Shown: positions 1-7,250, counted from the stretch's first letter. The stretch: DNA of 24,762 nt from Anaerozeibacter sp031551775 (GCA_031551775.1 JAVBND010000113.1:1-24762); one strand, 5' to 3'. Translations and numbers: made by a program. The notes: generated from the letters alone by a model not told the origin.

Positions 1-1
1 C

Positions 2-238
2 ATTGAGCTTGCCGAAGCCTGGCTCGAGTGGCTGCTGCGCGATGAATCGCAGCGGTCGCTGACCGCCGTTCGCGCGCTCAGGACGACAAAGGGCGAGATG
101 CTGTACCCGAACCAGGCGGGCATGACAGAGCTTGAACGCTTTATGAGAGAGCGGGTCTATGCGCCCAACGCATTTGATCAAAAATGGCGCGCGCAGCAAA
201 GCGCCGAGGCCGACCGCCTGGTGCGCGAGTCGGGTTAG
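2..238 (+). CDS. C-terminal end of a probable solute-binding protein (partial)
   Basis: The window opens inside an open frame that ends with TAG at 236-238; only the last 78 residues are visible. The segment AEAWLEWLLRDESQ resembles the C-terminal helix of extracellular sugar-binding proteins (SBP family 1), where an 'EAWEFLKWL..DE.Q' pattern is common. A charged tail follows, with no membrane segment. It could be a secreted binding protein or the end of a regulator fused to such a domain, like the one at 15962-18205. The start, signal peptide and partners lie outside the window, so the call rests on one short stretch remembered from the family. Confidence 0.4.
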   Translation: MELAEAWLEWLLRDESQRSLTAVRALRTTKGEMLYPNQAGMTELERFMRERVYAPNAFDQKWRAQQSAEADRLVRESG

Positions 239-266
239 GGAACACCTGCCCGCGCGCAGTGTTCTC
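238..266 (+). other. Weak hairpin after the partial gene
   Basis: GAACAC at 240-245 pairs with GTGTTC at 259-264 around a 13-base GC-rich loop, starting 2 bases after the upstream stop codon. The stem extends to 8 pairs if one G-T pair is allowed. No T run follows directly; the next T-rich stretch is about 25 bases away. It may slow or end transcription of the upstream gene, but it is not a textbook terminator. Confidence 0.3.
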
Positions 267-308
267 TTGGCGAAAACGCACCGCAATTAATTTTTTAATT
301 ATATGTCA

Positions 309-341
309 CTTTGCGTATAAATCACTTCTTCTTTGCGTATA
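309..341 (+). repeat. 11-base direct repeat pair, 22-base period
   Basis: CTTTGCGTATA occurs exactly at 309-319 and again at 331-341. The repeats start 22 bases apart, about two helical turns, in the AT-rich region upstream of the small secreted protein gene. Two same-face direct repeats are the usual layout of response-regulator sites such as LytTR-type regulators of peptide genes. The repeat is seen directly; its binding role is inferred, and the motif does not match a LytTR consensus I remember. Confidence 0.6.
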
Positions 342-393
342 TTTTGCCTCTATTCCATAACTCAAATTATCTATCACGATGCAATTTATATAT

Positions 394-434
394 ATTTTCA
401 TGGAAAACATCATTTTTTTAACCATTTTCATGGA
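394..434 (+). repeat. Second 11-base direct repeat pair, 30-base period
   Basis: ATTTTCATGGA occurs exactly at 394-404 and 424-434. The second copy overlaps the position where the -35 box of the downstream promoter would lie. Its distance from the -10 box suits an activator that compensates for a poor -35, but it could equally be chance similarity in AT-rich DNA. Confidence 0.5.
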
Positions 435-453
435 CAAATAATTCCTATATACT
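425..453 (+). promoter_or_regulatory. Probable promoter of the secreted-peptide operon
   Basis: A good -10 box, TATACT, lies at 448-453. The hexamer 17 bases upstream, TTTTCA at 425-430, is a poor -35 and sits inside the second direct repeat. Transcription would start near 460, about 57 bases before the ATG at 517. The pairing of a good -10 with a weak -35 and repeated upstream motifs suggests dependence on an activator. Confidence 0.5.
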
Positions 454-460
454 AAATATA

Positions 461-472
461 GATCAATTGATC
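461..472. promoter_or_regulatory. Perfect 12-base palindrome at the predicted start site
   Basis: GATCAATTGATC at 461-472 is a perfect inverted repeat beginning 8 bases after the -10 box, so it would cover about +2 to +13. That is a common position for a repressor operator. No cognate regulator gene is visible next to it. Confidence 0.4.
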
Positions 473-516
473 CGTCTCTCAGTCCATGTATGGCTACAAC
501 GAAAGGAGTATTTGTT

Positions 517-900
517 ATGAGAAAACTCATCGCGCTTTTCCTTGTCCTGACTTTGGGCTTGCTATACTGTTCGACCGCGTTTGCTTACTTGTATTCCTAT
601 GGCGGCACCATCGCGGTTGACGACATCGCGACGACAAAGCACCAGAAAAAGGAGATTGGATTTAACGCCAAAGCAAATGTCACAAACAAGACCAATTGGA
701 GCGCAAAGCTGGGCTACAACATGTGGCATGGCAGCCGCACACACTATGCAACGTTCCCGACGATCGTCACCAATCAGACGGATTTGGATATCGTATATCG
801 ATCCAACTACGGTTACGTCGGTGACTTTTATGGATTAGCCGTGAAAAACCACGTTGATAATACGACCAGCATTGGCGTCACAGGCTCTTGGAAGCCATAG
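517..900 (+). CDS. Small secreted protein, possibly DUF2712-like or lactococcin-972-like
   Basis: This gene encodes 127 residues. The start at 517 is preferred over an in-frame ATG at 490 because AAAGGAG (502-508) lies 8 bases before it and the product then begins with a classic signal peptide: MRK, a hydrophobic core, then AFA as a signal peptidase site near residue 23. The mature part, about 104 residues, is rich in Tyr, Asn, Thr and Trp, has no cysteine, and looks like a small beta-rich extracellular protein ending in GSWKP. From memory, the NKTNWSAKLGY stretch and the C-terminal 'NN...VTGSWK' recall DUF2712 proteins, while HGSRTHYAT resembles the HGSKTHSAT of lactococcin 972. Both likenesses are weak. 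Its base composition is visibly poorer in GC than the next genes. It is first in an apparent operon with exporter-like genes, which fits a bacteriocin or secreted signal whose function is unproven. Confidence 0.75.
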   Translation: MRKLIALFLVLTLGLLYCSTAFAYLYSYGGTIAVDDIATTKHQKKEIGFNAKANVTNKTNWSAKLGYNMWHGSRTHYATFPTIVTNQTDLDIVYRSNYGYVGDFYGLAVKNHVDNTTSIGVTGSWKP

Positions 901-906
901 CTCACC

Positions 907-940
907 GCAGGCCCGGGGTGCTGGCGTGCCCCGGGCCTGC
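907..940 (+). terminator. Strong hairpin inside the operon (attenuator or mRNA-stabilising stem)
   Basis: GCAGGCCCGGGG (907-918) pairs perfectly with CCCCGGGCCTGC (929-940) around a 10-base loop, 6 bases after the stop of the small secreted protein. No T run follows, so it is not a full intrinsic terminator. Such a stem commonly protects the upstream mRNA or lowers read-through, giving more of the first product than of the exporter proteins. Confidence 0.6.
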
Positions 941-970
941 TCCACTTCAAGATACCCAAGGAGGTAGCCC

Positions 971-2029
971 ATGATACGAACCGCATTTGCCCGCATGCTG
1001 CCTTTGGTTCTTGCGCTGGCGATGTTTACGCAGGCGGCGCGCGCAACCGACACGGCCCGCGTCGCACAGACCGTCACGCTGCCCCATGTCAAGGTCGTCT
1101 TCGACGCGCCGGTTGACGCGCCCGAGGACACAAACGCGCCGCCGCTCAAGCTGTCAACCAAGCAATTTGACTTGGAAACGGTCAAGTCGCTTTTCTTCAA
1201 GGGCGTCGCTGTGGAAGTCAAGGTAAAACAAATGCCTTCCGGCCCCGAATTGATCGACGGCCTCCCCAATACGGACACTACGTTCAACGTGAACGGGACC
1301 CTTTCCTGGTTCTTGATCGACGGCAGCTTCATCTATAATTCCGATGCGACGATGTACAACTCCTACCTATTTAGAGAAGCGTTCAAGGATATTCAGCTGA
1401 CCGGCGGCTTTGACTGGATGACGCCCCAGCAGGCCCTCGACTTGGTTTGCGAACGCGCGCGGGCGATTGGGCTGGAGCCGGGCGAGTTATTGGCCTTCCA
1501 GCCGCTGACCAAAGAGATGATGCGCCCGCTCTACGAGGAAGAGCACCGCGCGGATCCGGAGGGCTCCCCTTCGGCGGACCCGCCCGCGGAGGGCTATTGG
1601 ATCAACATGGCGCTCAACCTGAACGGGCTTGGGCTGATGCGCGAGCCTTACAAGAGCGCGCTCACCCGGGACGCTGTGCGCTGCGGCACGCTGTACGCCT
1701 TCGTCACACAGGCCGGCATCCAAGTCTTTCAAACCGATGAACTCGCCTATCAGGTCGTCGAGGTGGGCGAGGGAAAACCGTCGATTTCACTCGCCGAAGC
1801 GATTGAGCAATTCACGAAGCAACACGAAAAAATCATCCAAGACGAGCCGGTCGTGGTGAAGCGCATCGCCTATGAGTACGTGCCGGTGCCGGTCAAGGGC
1901 ACGCAGTATCTTTTCAAGGCGCGCCCGGCCTGGTGCTTCTACACCGTTGGCGAAGGCTTGCTGTTTGACGTGCGTTCCCAATACCGCCCCGTCTACATCG
2001 ACGCGATCACCGGAGAGAAAATCACCTGA
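971..2029 (+). CDS. Secreted protein of unknown function with PepSY-like end
   Basis: The product has 352 residues. AAGGAGGT (958-965) sits correctly before the ATG. The N-terminus has a signal peptide (MIRTAFARMLPLVLALAMF, then a QAARA site near residue 25) without a lipobox cysteine, so export and release, or retention by other means, is expected. The body is soluble, acidic and mixed alpha/beta. The last residues, YRPVYIDAITGEKI, resemble the ending of PepSY-like domains ('vYvDa.tGei'). I do not recognise the full-length family with confidence. It lies between a small secreted protein and two membrane proteins on the same strand and ends 12 bases before the next gene, so it is probably an accessory or processing factor of that exporter cluster. 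Confidence 0.75.
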   Translation: MIRTAFARMLPLVLALAMFTQAARATDTARVAQTVTLPHVKVVFDAPVDAPEDTNAPPLKLSTKQFDLETVKSLFFKGVAVEVKVKQMPSGPELIDGLPNTDTTFNVNGTLSWFLIDGSFIYNSDATMYNSYLFREAFKDIQLTGGFDWMTPQQALDLVCERARAIGLEPGELLAFQPLTKEMMRPLYEEEHRADPEGSPSADPPAEGYWINMALNLNGLGLMREPYKSALTRDAVRCGTLYAFVTQAGIQVFQTDELAYQVVEVGEGKPSISLAEAIEQFTKQHEKIIQDEPVVVKRIAYEYVPVPVKGTQYLFKARPAWCFYTVGEGLLFDVRSQYRPVYIDAITGEKIT

Positions 2030-2041
2030 GGGGGCGCAATC

Positions 2042-2797
2042 ATGACGGCATCTGACGCGCGGCGCGCGCTGGGTTACGGCACGCGGCTGGCCGCGCTGCT
2101 CACCTGCGCGCAGTACGTGATATCCATGCGCTGGGCGCTGCTGATGAAGGCGGGATACGCGGTTGACACCTTTGATTACGGGCTCAATTTTGTCAAAATG
2201 GGATGGCTGCTGCCCCTGTTTTGCGCGCTTCCGTTTGGGCTGAGCTTCTTTAGCGACTGGAAGAGCGGCTTCGCCGCGCCGCAGGTGCTGCGCGTAGGGC
2301 GCGCGCGCTACACGCTCTCCAAGGCCATCGGGGCGGCGCTGAGCGGCGGGCTGACGCTTGGCGTTGGGGCACTTGCGTTCTTTGGCGTCTGCTGTCTGTC
2401 CGCGCCCATGATTCAAAATCCCGCCGGATACGCCTCCGGCCCGAACCTCATGGATGCGCTGGCCATGGGCGGTTGGCCGCTGTACGTAGCATCCATTGCG
2501 TACCTGAACTTTATGGCCGGCGCATTTTACGCGCTGTGCGGCCTGTGCACTTCCGCCTGGTGCGTAAACACCTATTTTTCGTTGGCGCTGCCGCTGGTGG
2601 TTAACCGCATGAGCAGCTTGCTCTCAACACGGCTGGGGCTGCCGTTTTATCTGAACCTTGGCATGCTCAGAAGCGGCGCGGCGGGCCTGCCCTTCGCCCA
2701 GACACTGATCGCGGGGACGGCGGTCTTTGGCGGTTTGATCGCCGTATGCGCGGCATTGTTCGCGCTGAGGGTGAACAGGAGGCTCGAAAATGGATAG
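2042..2797 (+). CDS. ABC-2-type membrane protein, first permease subunit
   Basis: The product has 251 residues with about six hydrophobic segments, near residues 15-37, 52-71, 95-120, 143-168, 170-190 and 220-244. Between the second and third lies a cytoplasmic-looking stretch, FFSDWKSGFAAPQVLRVGRA, which follows the 'f..d...g....l..R.GR' pattern seen before the third helix in ABC-2 permeases. A G-rich ribosome site precedes the ATG. The gene overlaps the next one by 8 bases. With its neighbour it probably forms the heteromeric membrane part of an ABC exporter driven by the ATPase encoded at 3649. It has no informative substrate signature. Confidence 0.65.
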   Translation: MTASDARRALGYGTRLAALLTCAQYVISMRWALLMKAGYAVDTFDYGLNFVKMGWLLPLFCALPFGLSFFSDWKSGFAAPQVLRVGRARYTLSKAIGAALSGGLTLGVGALAFFGVCCLSAPMIQNPAGYASGPNLMDALAMGGWPLYVASIAYLNFMAGAFYALCGLCTSAWCVNTYFSLALPLVVNRMSSLLSTRLGLPFYLNLGMLRSGAAGLPFAQTLIAGTAVFGGLIAVCAALFALRVNRRLENG

Positions 2798-3644
2798 CGT
2801 TCGAACCACGTTCACCATATGCGGGTACGGGCTAATCAAGCTTGTAACCTCTTCAAAACTCTATGCGGTGTTGCTATTCCTGGGCATCCATTTTTCGTTG
2901 TTTCTCGATCCGCTGCGCGCGTTTCTTGAGGCGCACGGCGCGTCGATCAACCTGGCCGGCCTGTTCGCGATGGTACTCTCGCACGGCTACAACGCTGCCT
3001 GGATCAGCCTTGGCGCGGTGGTGCTGTTTTCCGACGCGCCGTTTATCGACGAGGCGCAACAGGGCATCCTGCTGCGCACGGGCCAGCGCCTATGGCTGTG
3101 GGGGCAAATTGCCTACATCGCGGCGGCGGCTTTTTTGTACATGGCGCTGCTGGTCTTGCTGATCGCGCTGCCGCTCATCCCTTACGTGCACATAGGCGCC
3201 GAGTGGTGCGCGCCGATTTATACGTTTGTAACCAGCGAAACGCAGCCTTTTTATGCCCTGAACTTCTCCGCGATCGTCATGGAAGCATACGGTCCGCTCG
3301 GCGCGTTCGCGCTGTCCTTCTTCCTGCGCTACCTGGTGCTGGTGATCGTAGCCCTTGTCATCTTCATCGTGAACAGCGCCGCGCGCACCAAGCTGGGTGC
3401 GCTGGCCGGGGCGTTTGTGCTGCTCATCGACACGCTGAACAATATGGACCTCAGGATGCACATGCTGTCGGTTTCGACGCTTTCGCGCCTTGACATGATG
3501 GATTACGGCTTCACGCCGGATTATCCGTCCGTGGCCTATTCGGTGGCGGCGGTGGTATTGGCGGCGGCCGCGATGATCGCGCTCACCGTGTTCGTGGGCA
3601 AGCGCGTGGATGTGGTCGATCAGATCAGATCACAAGGAGGATGA
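2790..3644 (+). CDS. ABC-2-type membrane protein, second permease subunit
   Basis: The product has 284 residues with about six hydrophobic segments, roughly at 24-40, 52-80, 103-132, 160-193, 200-215 and 250-272. The stretch FSDAPFIDEAQQGILLRTGQ, between the second and third segments, matches the same 'F.D...G..L..R.G.' layout as in the upstream membrane protein, although overall similarity is low. This suggests two diverged subunits of one transporter. The start (AGGAGG nearby) lies inside the preceding gene with an 8-base overlap, and only 4 bases separate the stop from the ATPase start, so translational coupling is likely. Confidence 0.65.
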   Translation: MDSVRTTFTICGYGLIKLVTSSKLYAVLLFLGIHFSLFLDPLRAFLEAHGASINLAGLFAMVLSHGYNAAWISLGAVVLFSDAPFIDEAQQGILLRTGQRLWLWGQIAYIAAAAFLYMALLVLLIALPLIPYVHIGAEWCAPIYTFVTSETQPFYALNFSAIVMEAYGPLGAFALSFFLRYLVLVIVALVIFIVNSAARTKLGALAGAFVLLIDTLNNMDLRMHMLSVSTLSRLDMMDYGFTPDYPSVAYSVAAVVLAAAAMIALTVFVGKRVDVVDQIRSQGG

Positions 3645-3648
3645 GCCC

Positions 3649-4281
3649 ATGATCGCGATAGACGATGTAAGCAAGCGCTACGGCGGCGCCGTCGTGCTCA
3701 GGAACGTCTCCGCCCAGCTCGAAGGCGGACAGATCCACGGCTTGATCGGGCGCAACGGCTCCGGCAAGACCGTACTGATGAAATGCATATCGGGGCTGAT
3801 CCGGGCGACGTCCGGTACGATCACAATCGACGGCAAGGTCGTGCGGGGCGACATTGAAATCCCGGACAGCCTGGGCGCGATTCTGGATTCGCCCGGCTTC
3901 TTGCCCTACCGGTCGGGCTTAAGCAACCTGATGCTGCTGGCGCGGCTTAAAAAGAAAATCGGCCGCGCGGAAGTTAAGCAGGCCATCGCGCGGGTGGGGC
4001 TTGATCCGAACTCAAAAAAATGGGTGTGCAAGTACTCAATGGGCATGAAACAGCGGCTGGGCATCGCGCAAGCCATCATGGAAGACGCAAATCTTTTGCT
4101 GCTTGACGAACCGATGAACGGCCTGGACAAGCAGGGCGTAGGGCAGATGCGCGATCTGTTTTTAGACTTAAAGGCGCGCGGCAAGACGATCGTGCTGGCA
4201 AGCCACAGCGCCGAAGATGTCCAAACGCTTTGCGACCATGTATACGAAATGGACGCGGGCGTCATGACCCAGGTCAAATGA
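3649..4281 (+). CDS. ABC transporter ATP-binding protein, BcrA-like
   Basis: The product has 210 residues, the usual length of a stand-alone ABC ATPase. Walker A is GRNGSGKT at 34-41, the signature is the degenerate YSMGMKQRL typical of ABC-2 and bacitracin-type exporters, Walker B is LLLLDEP, and the H-loop is SHS. The ATG at 3649 is chosen because AAGGAGG (3634-3640) precedes it; an upstream in-frame ATG at 3610 would overlap the permease gene. It should power the two preceding membrane subunits, exporting or removing a peptide or hydrophobic compound. Bacteriocin self-protection or peptide export are both compatible. The gene ends 5 bases before the convergent mutase gene. Confidence 0.9.
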   Translation: MIAIDDVSKRYGGAVVLRNVSAQLEGGQIHGLIGRNGSGKTVLMKCISGLIRATSGTITIDGKVVRGDIEIPDSLGAILDSPGFLPYRSGLSNLMLLARLKKKIGRAEVKQAIARVGLDPNSKKWVCKYSMGMKQRLGIAQAIMEDANLLLLDEPMNGLDKQGVGQMRDLFLDLKARGKTIVLASHSAEDVQTLCDHVYEMDAGVMTQVK

Positions 4282-4286
4282 CCCGT

Positions 4287-5615
4287 TTACGACAGTACCG
4301 CCGCCGTCTCGGGGATCTTCTGCGCCAGTTCGCGCTTGATGCGGCGGAACGCGGCTTCATCGTCACCTTCCACGCGCAGTGTGACCTGCTCGGCGGTGAC
4401 CGATTTCCTGACCAGGAGCCAGCCGTCCGGCAGTTCCACGCGCACGCCGTCGAGCTTGCTGATTTCGCGCCCTAAGTAGGCCGCTTCGACGCGCGCGAGC
4501 AATGCATCCTGGCTGTCGTAAGGGCAATGGATGCGCAGATCCGGCGTAATGGGCGGGCAGATGACGTCGCCAAGCGCCTCTGACATCGTTTGTCCGGCTT
4601 CGCGAAGCGCCTCGCCCATCATGAGCGCGGCGTACAGTCCGTCGTCATAACCGAGTTCTCCAAAGAAGTAATGCCCGCTGACCTCGCCCGCAAGCCGCGC
4701 GCCAAGGTCCATGAAGCGCCGCTTGATGAAGGTGTGTCCGCTCTTTTCGGGCACAGGCGTGCCGCCCGCCTTGAGGATGGCGCGCTTGACAACGGAGGAT
4801 GATTTCTGGTCGTAGACCACGGGCGAGGGCCGGCCTTTTAGCAGGTGGCGAACGAAGAGCACCAGCGCCTTTTCGGTGGTGACCACATTTCCCCGATCGG
4901 TGACAAACACCGCGCGGTCGCCGTCGCCGTCGAAGGCCACGCCGTAGTCGGCCTCTTCCTCCATGACTTTTTCCTTGAGCGCGCCTAAGTTCTCATATTC
5001 GGCGGGGTTGGGCGAGCGGTTGGGGAAGGTGCCGTCGGGTTCGCAGAAAAGTTCGGCCACCTCGTACCCGGCTTGCCGGAAGGCGGCGGGCGCGATGGAC
5101 GACATGGCGCCGTTGCCCGCGTCGATGACCACCTTGCCGCGCGCCGACGTGCCAAAGCGCGCCTTGAGTGAGGCAAAATAGGCGGGCAGCGCGTCATACG
5201 GCCTCACTTCGCCCGCTCCCGCCAAAAACGCGCCGGACGCGATGATTGAGAGCAAGCGGTCGATGGTTTCGCGCGTCACCGGACGGTCGCCCAGCATGAA
5301 CTTGATGCCGTTGTATTGGGCAGGGTTGTGCGAAGCGGTCACCATGCACCCGCCGCCCGACCCGCCCTGATGGATCGCGAAGTACATCACCGGCGTGGCA
5401 ATCGTGCCCATGTCTTCGACAATCACACCGCCGTCTTTGAGGCCCTCAGTCAGCCGCGCCTTGAGCCGCGGCGTCGAGCGGCGCACATCCCCGCCCACGC
5501 GGATCACCGCGCCCGGCGCAAGCGTCGCGAGCGCGCGGCCCACCAGGTAGCCGTCCTCGTCAAAGAGTTCCTTATTGTATATGCCGCGAATGTCGCAGTC
5601 TTTGAAAATGCTCAT
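4287..5615 (-). CDS. Phosphomannomutase/phosphoglucomutase
   Basis: This 442-residue member of the alpha-D-phosphohexomutase family interconverts hexose 1- and 6-phosphates in the cytoplasm. The catalytic phosphoserine lies in TASHNP (Ser95), the Mg-binding loop is GDGDRA near residue 230, and the substrate loop is GEVSGHYFF. Length and domain order are normal for bacterial PMM/PGM. The start is the ATG at 5615, giving MSIFKDCDIRG, a typical N-terminus; an in-frame upstream ATG lies deep in the kinase gene. The stop codon of the upstream FGGY kinase ends 1 base before this start, so the two proteins are probably translationally coupled. The pairing suggests that one pathway needs both. Mannose versus glucose preference cannot be read from the sequence. 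Confidence 0.92.
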   Translation of the reverse strand: MSIFKDCDIRGIYNKELFDEDGYLVGRALATLAPGAVIRVGGDVRRSTPRLKARLTEGLKDGGVIVEDMGTIATPVMYFAIHQGGSGGGCMVTASHNPAQYNGIKFMLGDRPVTRETIDRLLSIIASGAFLAGAGEVRPYDALPAYFASLKARFGTSARGKVVIDAGNGAMSSIAPAAFRQAGYEVAELFCEPDGTFPNRSPNPAEYENLGALKEKVMEEEADYGVAFDGDGDRAVFVTDRGNVVTTEKALVLFVRHLLKGRPSPVVYDQKSSSVVKRAILKAGGTPVPEKSGHTFIKRRFMDLGARLAGEVSGHYFFGELGYDDGLYAALMMGEALREAGQTMSEALGDVICPPITPDLRIHCPYDSQDALLARVEAAYLGREISKLDGVRVELPDGWLLVRKSVTAEQVTLRVEGDDEAAFRRIKRELAQKIPETAAVLS

Positions 5616-5616
5616 G

Positions 5617-7068
5617 TCAACCCCCCATTCGATAGAGCTTGGCGGCGTCCTCAAGGAACTTACCGTAGATGTCCTCATACGCACCCATCCACGCGTCAAC
5701 CGGATCGACGGCCTTCTGATGGCGGATCATGGCGCGCGCCGCGCCTTCGAGCGAGCCGAACCGCTCAGACGCGGCCACGAGCGCCGAACCCATGGCCGCA
5801 TCGACCACCTCGGGCAGGAGCAACTGCCGCCCTAGTACGCTCGCGCGAATCTTGAGCCACAAGTCGCTGCGACACGCGCCGCCGGTCGTCGAAATCACGC
5901 CGCCAACCTGGGCGCCAAGGGTCTCCATGCGCTCAAACGCCAGCCTTTCGGCAAACGCGACGCCCTCCATCAGCGCGGGGTAGAGCTTGCCGCTCAAGAT
6001 ATCGCCCCGGTAGAACGCCTCGGCGTCCGGATCGACGAACGGGAACCGCTCGCCGCGCCCGGTCAGGGGGTAGCAGCGCGCGCCGGTCGGCACGAGGTCC
6101 TGGGCCGCGCGGTTGAGCTCGTCAAAACCGGCTTCTCCCCGGGCAAAGTTCAGGCACTTGCCGCCGATGTTCGACGCGCCGCCGAGCATCCACGCGCCCG
6201 ATGGCAGCATGTGCGAATAGCTCGAGCCGTTCGGATCGATGAGCAGGCGCTCGGTCACGCCCTTGAGCACAAACGTGGTGCCGATGATCGACGCCCAACT
6301 CCCCGGCTGTACCGCGCCCGCGGCCAAGGCCGAGGCATAGCCGTCGGTCGAGCCGCCGGTCACCACCGTGCGGGTGGAAAGGCCCAGGCGTTCGGCGGCT
6401 TCCTTGGATACATGGGCGATGGGCGCGCCGGGGCGGGTGATCGCGGGGAGTTTTTCCGTATCGATGCCAAGCGTTTGTTCGATCGCCTCCGGCCAGCGCC
6501 CGGCAAGCAAATCGTAGCCGGTCTTGAGGGCGTTCGAGTAATCGCTCACGCGGTACTCGCCCGACAAAAGCCCCGCCGCGTAATCCGCCTGATGGGCGAA
6601 AACGTCCGCCTTTTCATATACTTCGGGCCACTCGTTCTTGATCCACAAAATGCGCGGCAGCGAGAACGAAGCGTTGAAGGTCAGGCCCAGCTTTTGCTCG
6701 TGCGCGCGCATCGCCTGATGCACCGCTTGGGCTTCGGCCTTGGCGCGCGGATCGTTGTACATCAGGGCGTTTGAGAGGGGGCGGTTGTTCCCGTCGAGGG
6801 GCACGATGGTGCCCGACGTGCCGTCGATGCTGATCGCTTCGATCGCGTCGGCCGACAAGCCCGCCCATTTGAGCGTATTGACCGAACCGGTGATCGCCTC
6901 CTCGAGCGCCGCCCTCCAGTCGAGCGCCGATTGTTCGTACCGACCGCTTTGGGTGGCGGCGTTGATTTTGTCAAACGCCACCGAATGCGCGGCGTGAACG
7001 ATGCCCTTCTCGTCGGCGGCGACGCACCGGACCCCCTGCGTGCCGACGTCAATGCCCATGAACAGCAT
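5617..7068 (-). CDS. FGGY-family carbohydrate kinase
   Basis: This 483-residue cytoplasmic sugar kinase belongs to the ASKHA superfamily. The N-terminal phosphate-binding loop is MGIDVGTQG; the second domain has GGSTDGYASALAAGA and GGASNIGGKCL. The last two recall the cyanobacterial/plant D-ribulokinase-like branch more than classical XylB, from memory. The start at 7068 is chosen over an upstream in-frame ATG at 7134 because GGGAGGGG lies just before it and the protein then begins directly with the kinase fold. The expected reaction is ATP-dependent phosphorylation of a ketose or polyol; the substrate is unknown. It leads a two-gene unit with the phosphohexomutase, under a promoter overlapped by a LacI-type palindrome. 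Confidence 0.88.
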   Translation of the reverse strand: MLFMGIDVGTQGVRCVAADEKGIVHAAHSVAFDKINAATQSGRYEQSALDWRAALEEAITGSVNTLKWAGLSADAIEAISIDGTSGTIVPLDGNNRPLSNALMYNDPRAKAEAQAVHQAMRAHEQKLGLTFNASFSLPRILWIKNEWPEVYEKADVFAHQADYAAGLLSGEYRVSDYSNALKTGYDLLAGRWPEAIEQTLGIDTEKLPAITRPGAPIAHVSKEAAERLGLSTRTVVTGGSTDGYASALAAGAVQPGSWASIIGTTFVLKGVTERLLIDPNGSSYSHMLPSGAWMLGGASNIGGKCLNFARGEAGFDELNRAAQDLVPTGARCYPLTGRGERFPFVDPDAEAFYRGDILSGKLYPALMEGVAFAERLAFERMETLGAQVGGVISTTGGACRSDLWLKIRASVLGRQLLLPEVVDAAMGSALVAASERFGSLEGAARAMIRHQKAVDPVDAWMGAYEDIYGKFLEDAAKLYRMGG

Positions 7069-7133
7069 AAAACATCCCCTCCCATCAGGATGACGAAAAC
7101 CCCTTGCTTCTTTCGCGACGGTTTTCCAGCACA

Positions 7134-7162
7134 ATTATACCATTGCGTTTGAAGCGCTTCAA
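7134..7162 (-). promoter_or_regulatory. Promoter of the kinase-mutase operon with overlapping operator
   Basis: On the minus strand TTGAAG (7157-7162) and TATAAT (7134-7139) are separated by 17 bases. The -35 box is one half of a perfect 14-base palindrome, TTGAAGCGCTTCAA (7149-7162), with the central CG typical of LacI-family operators. A bound repressor would block polymerase. The start site would lie near 7127, giving a leader of about 60 bases. Confidence 0.8.
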
Positions 7163-7211
7163 TAGCCGGGCGAAAAGCACAAGGGTTTTTACGGTGCGTT
7201 CGCCTGTTTTG

Positions 7212-7220
7212 TGCTATACT
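7212..7220 (+). promoter_or_regulatory. Extended -10 promoter of uvrB
   Basis: TGCTATACT (7212-7220) is an extended -10 element about 30 bases before the uvrB start codon. No convincing -35 is visible, which is usual for extended -10 promoters. No LexA-type site was recognised nearby. The leader would be about 24 bases and includes the ribosome site. Confidence 0.5.
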
Positions 7221-7250
7221 AGGGTCATACCGGAAAGGAAGGTGTGGCGT

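Noticed and set aside
306..530. 74-codon minus-strand frame in the AT-rich control region
   Set aside because: It has no ribosome site and overlaps the promoter and start of the secreted-protein gene; its composition follows the AT-rich DNA.
7148..7163. CcpA catabolite-response element
   Set aside because: The palindrome has one base fewer between TG and CG than the cre consensus as I remember it; a specific LacI-family operator fits better.
7104..7250. Upstream in-frame extension of uvrB
   Set aside because: It would place the kinase promoter, its palindrome and the uvrB extended -10 inside coding sequence; the GTG at 7251 has a good ribosome site and the correct N-terminus.
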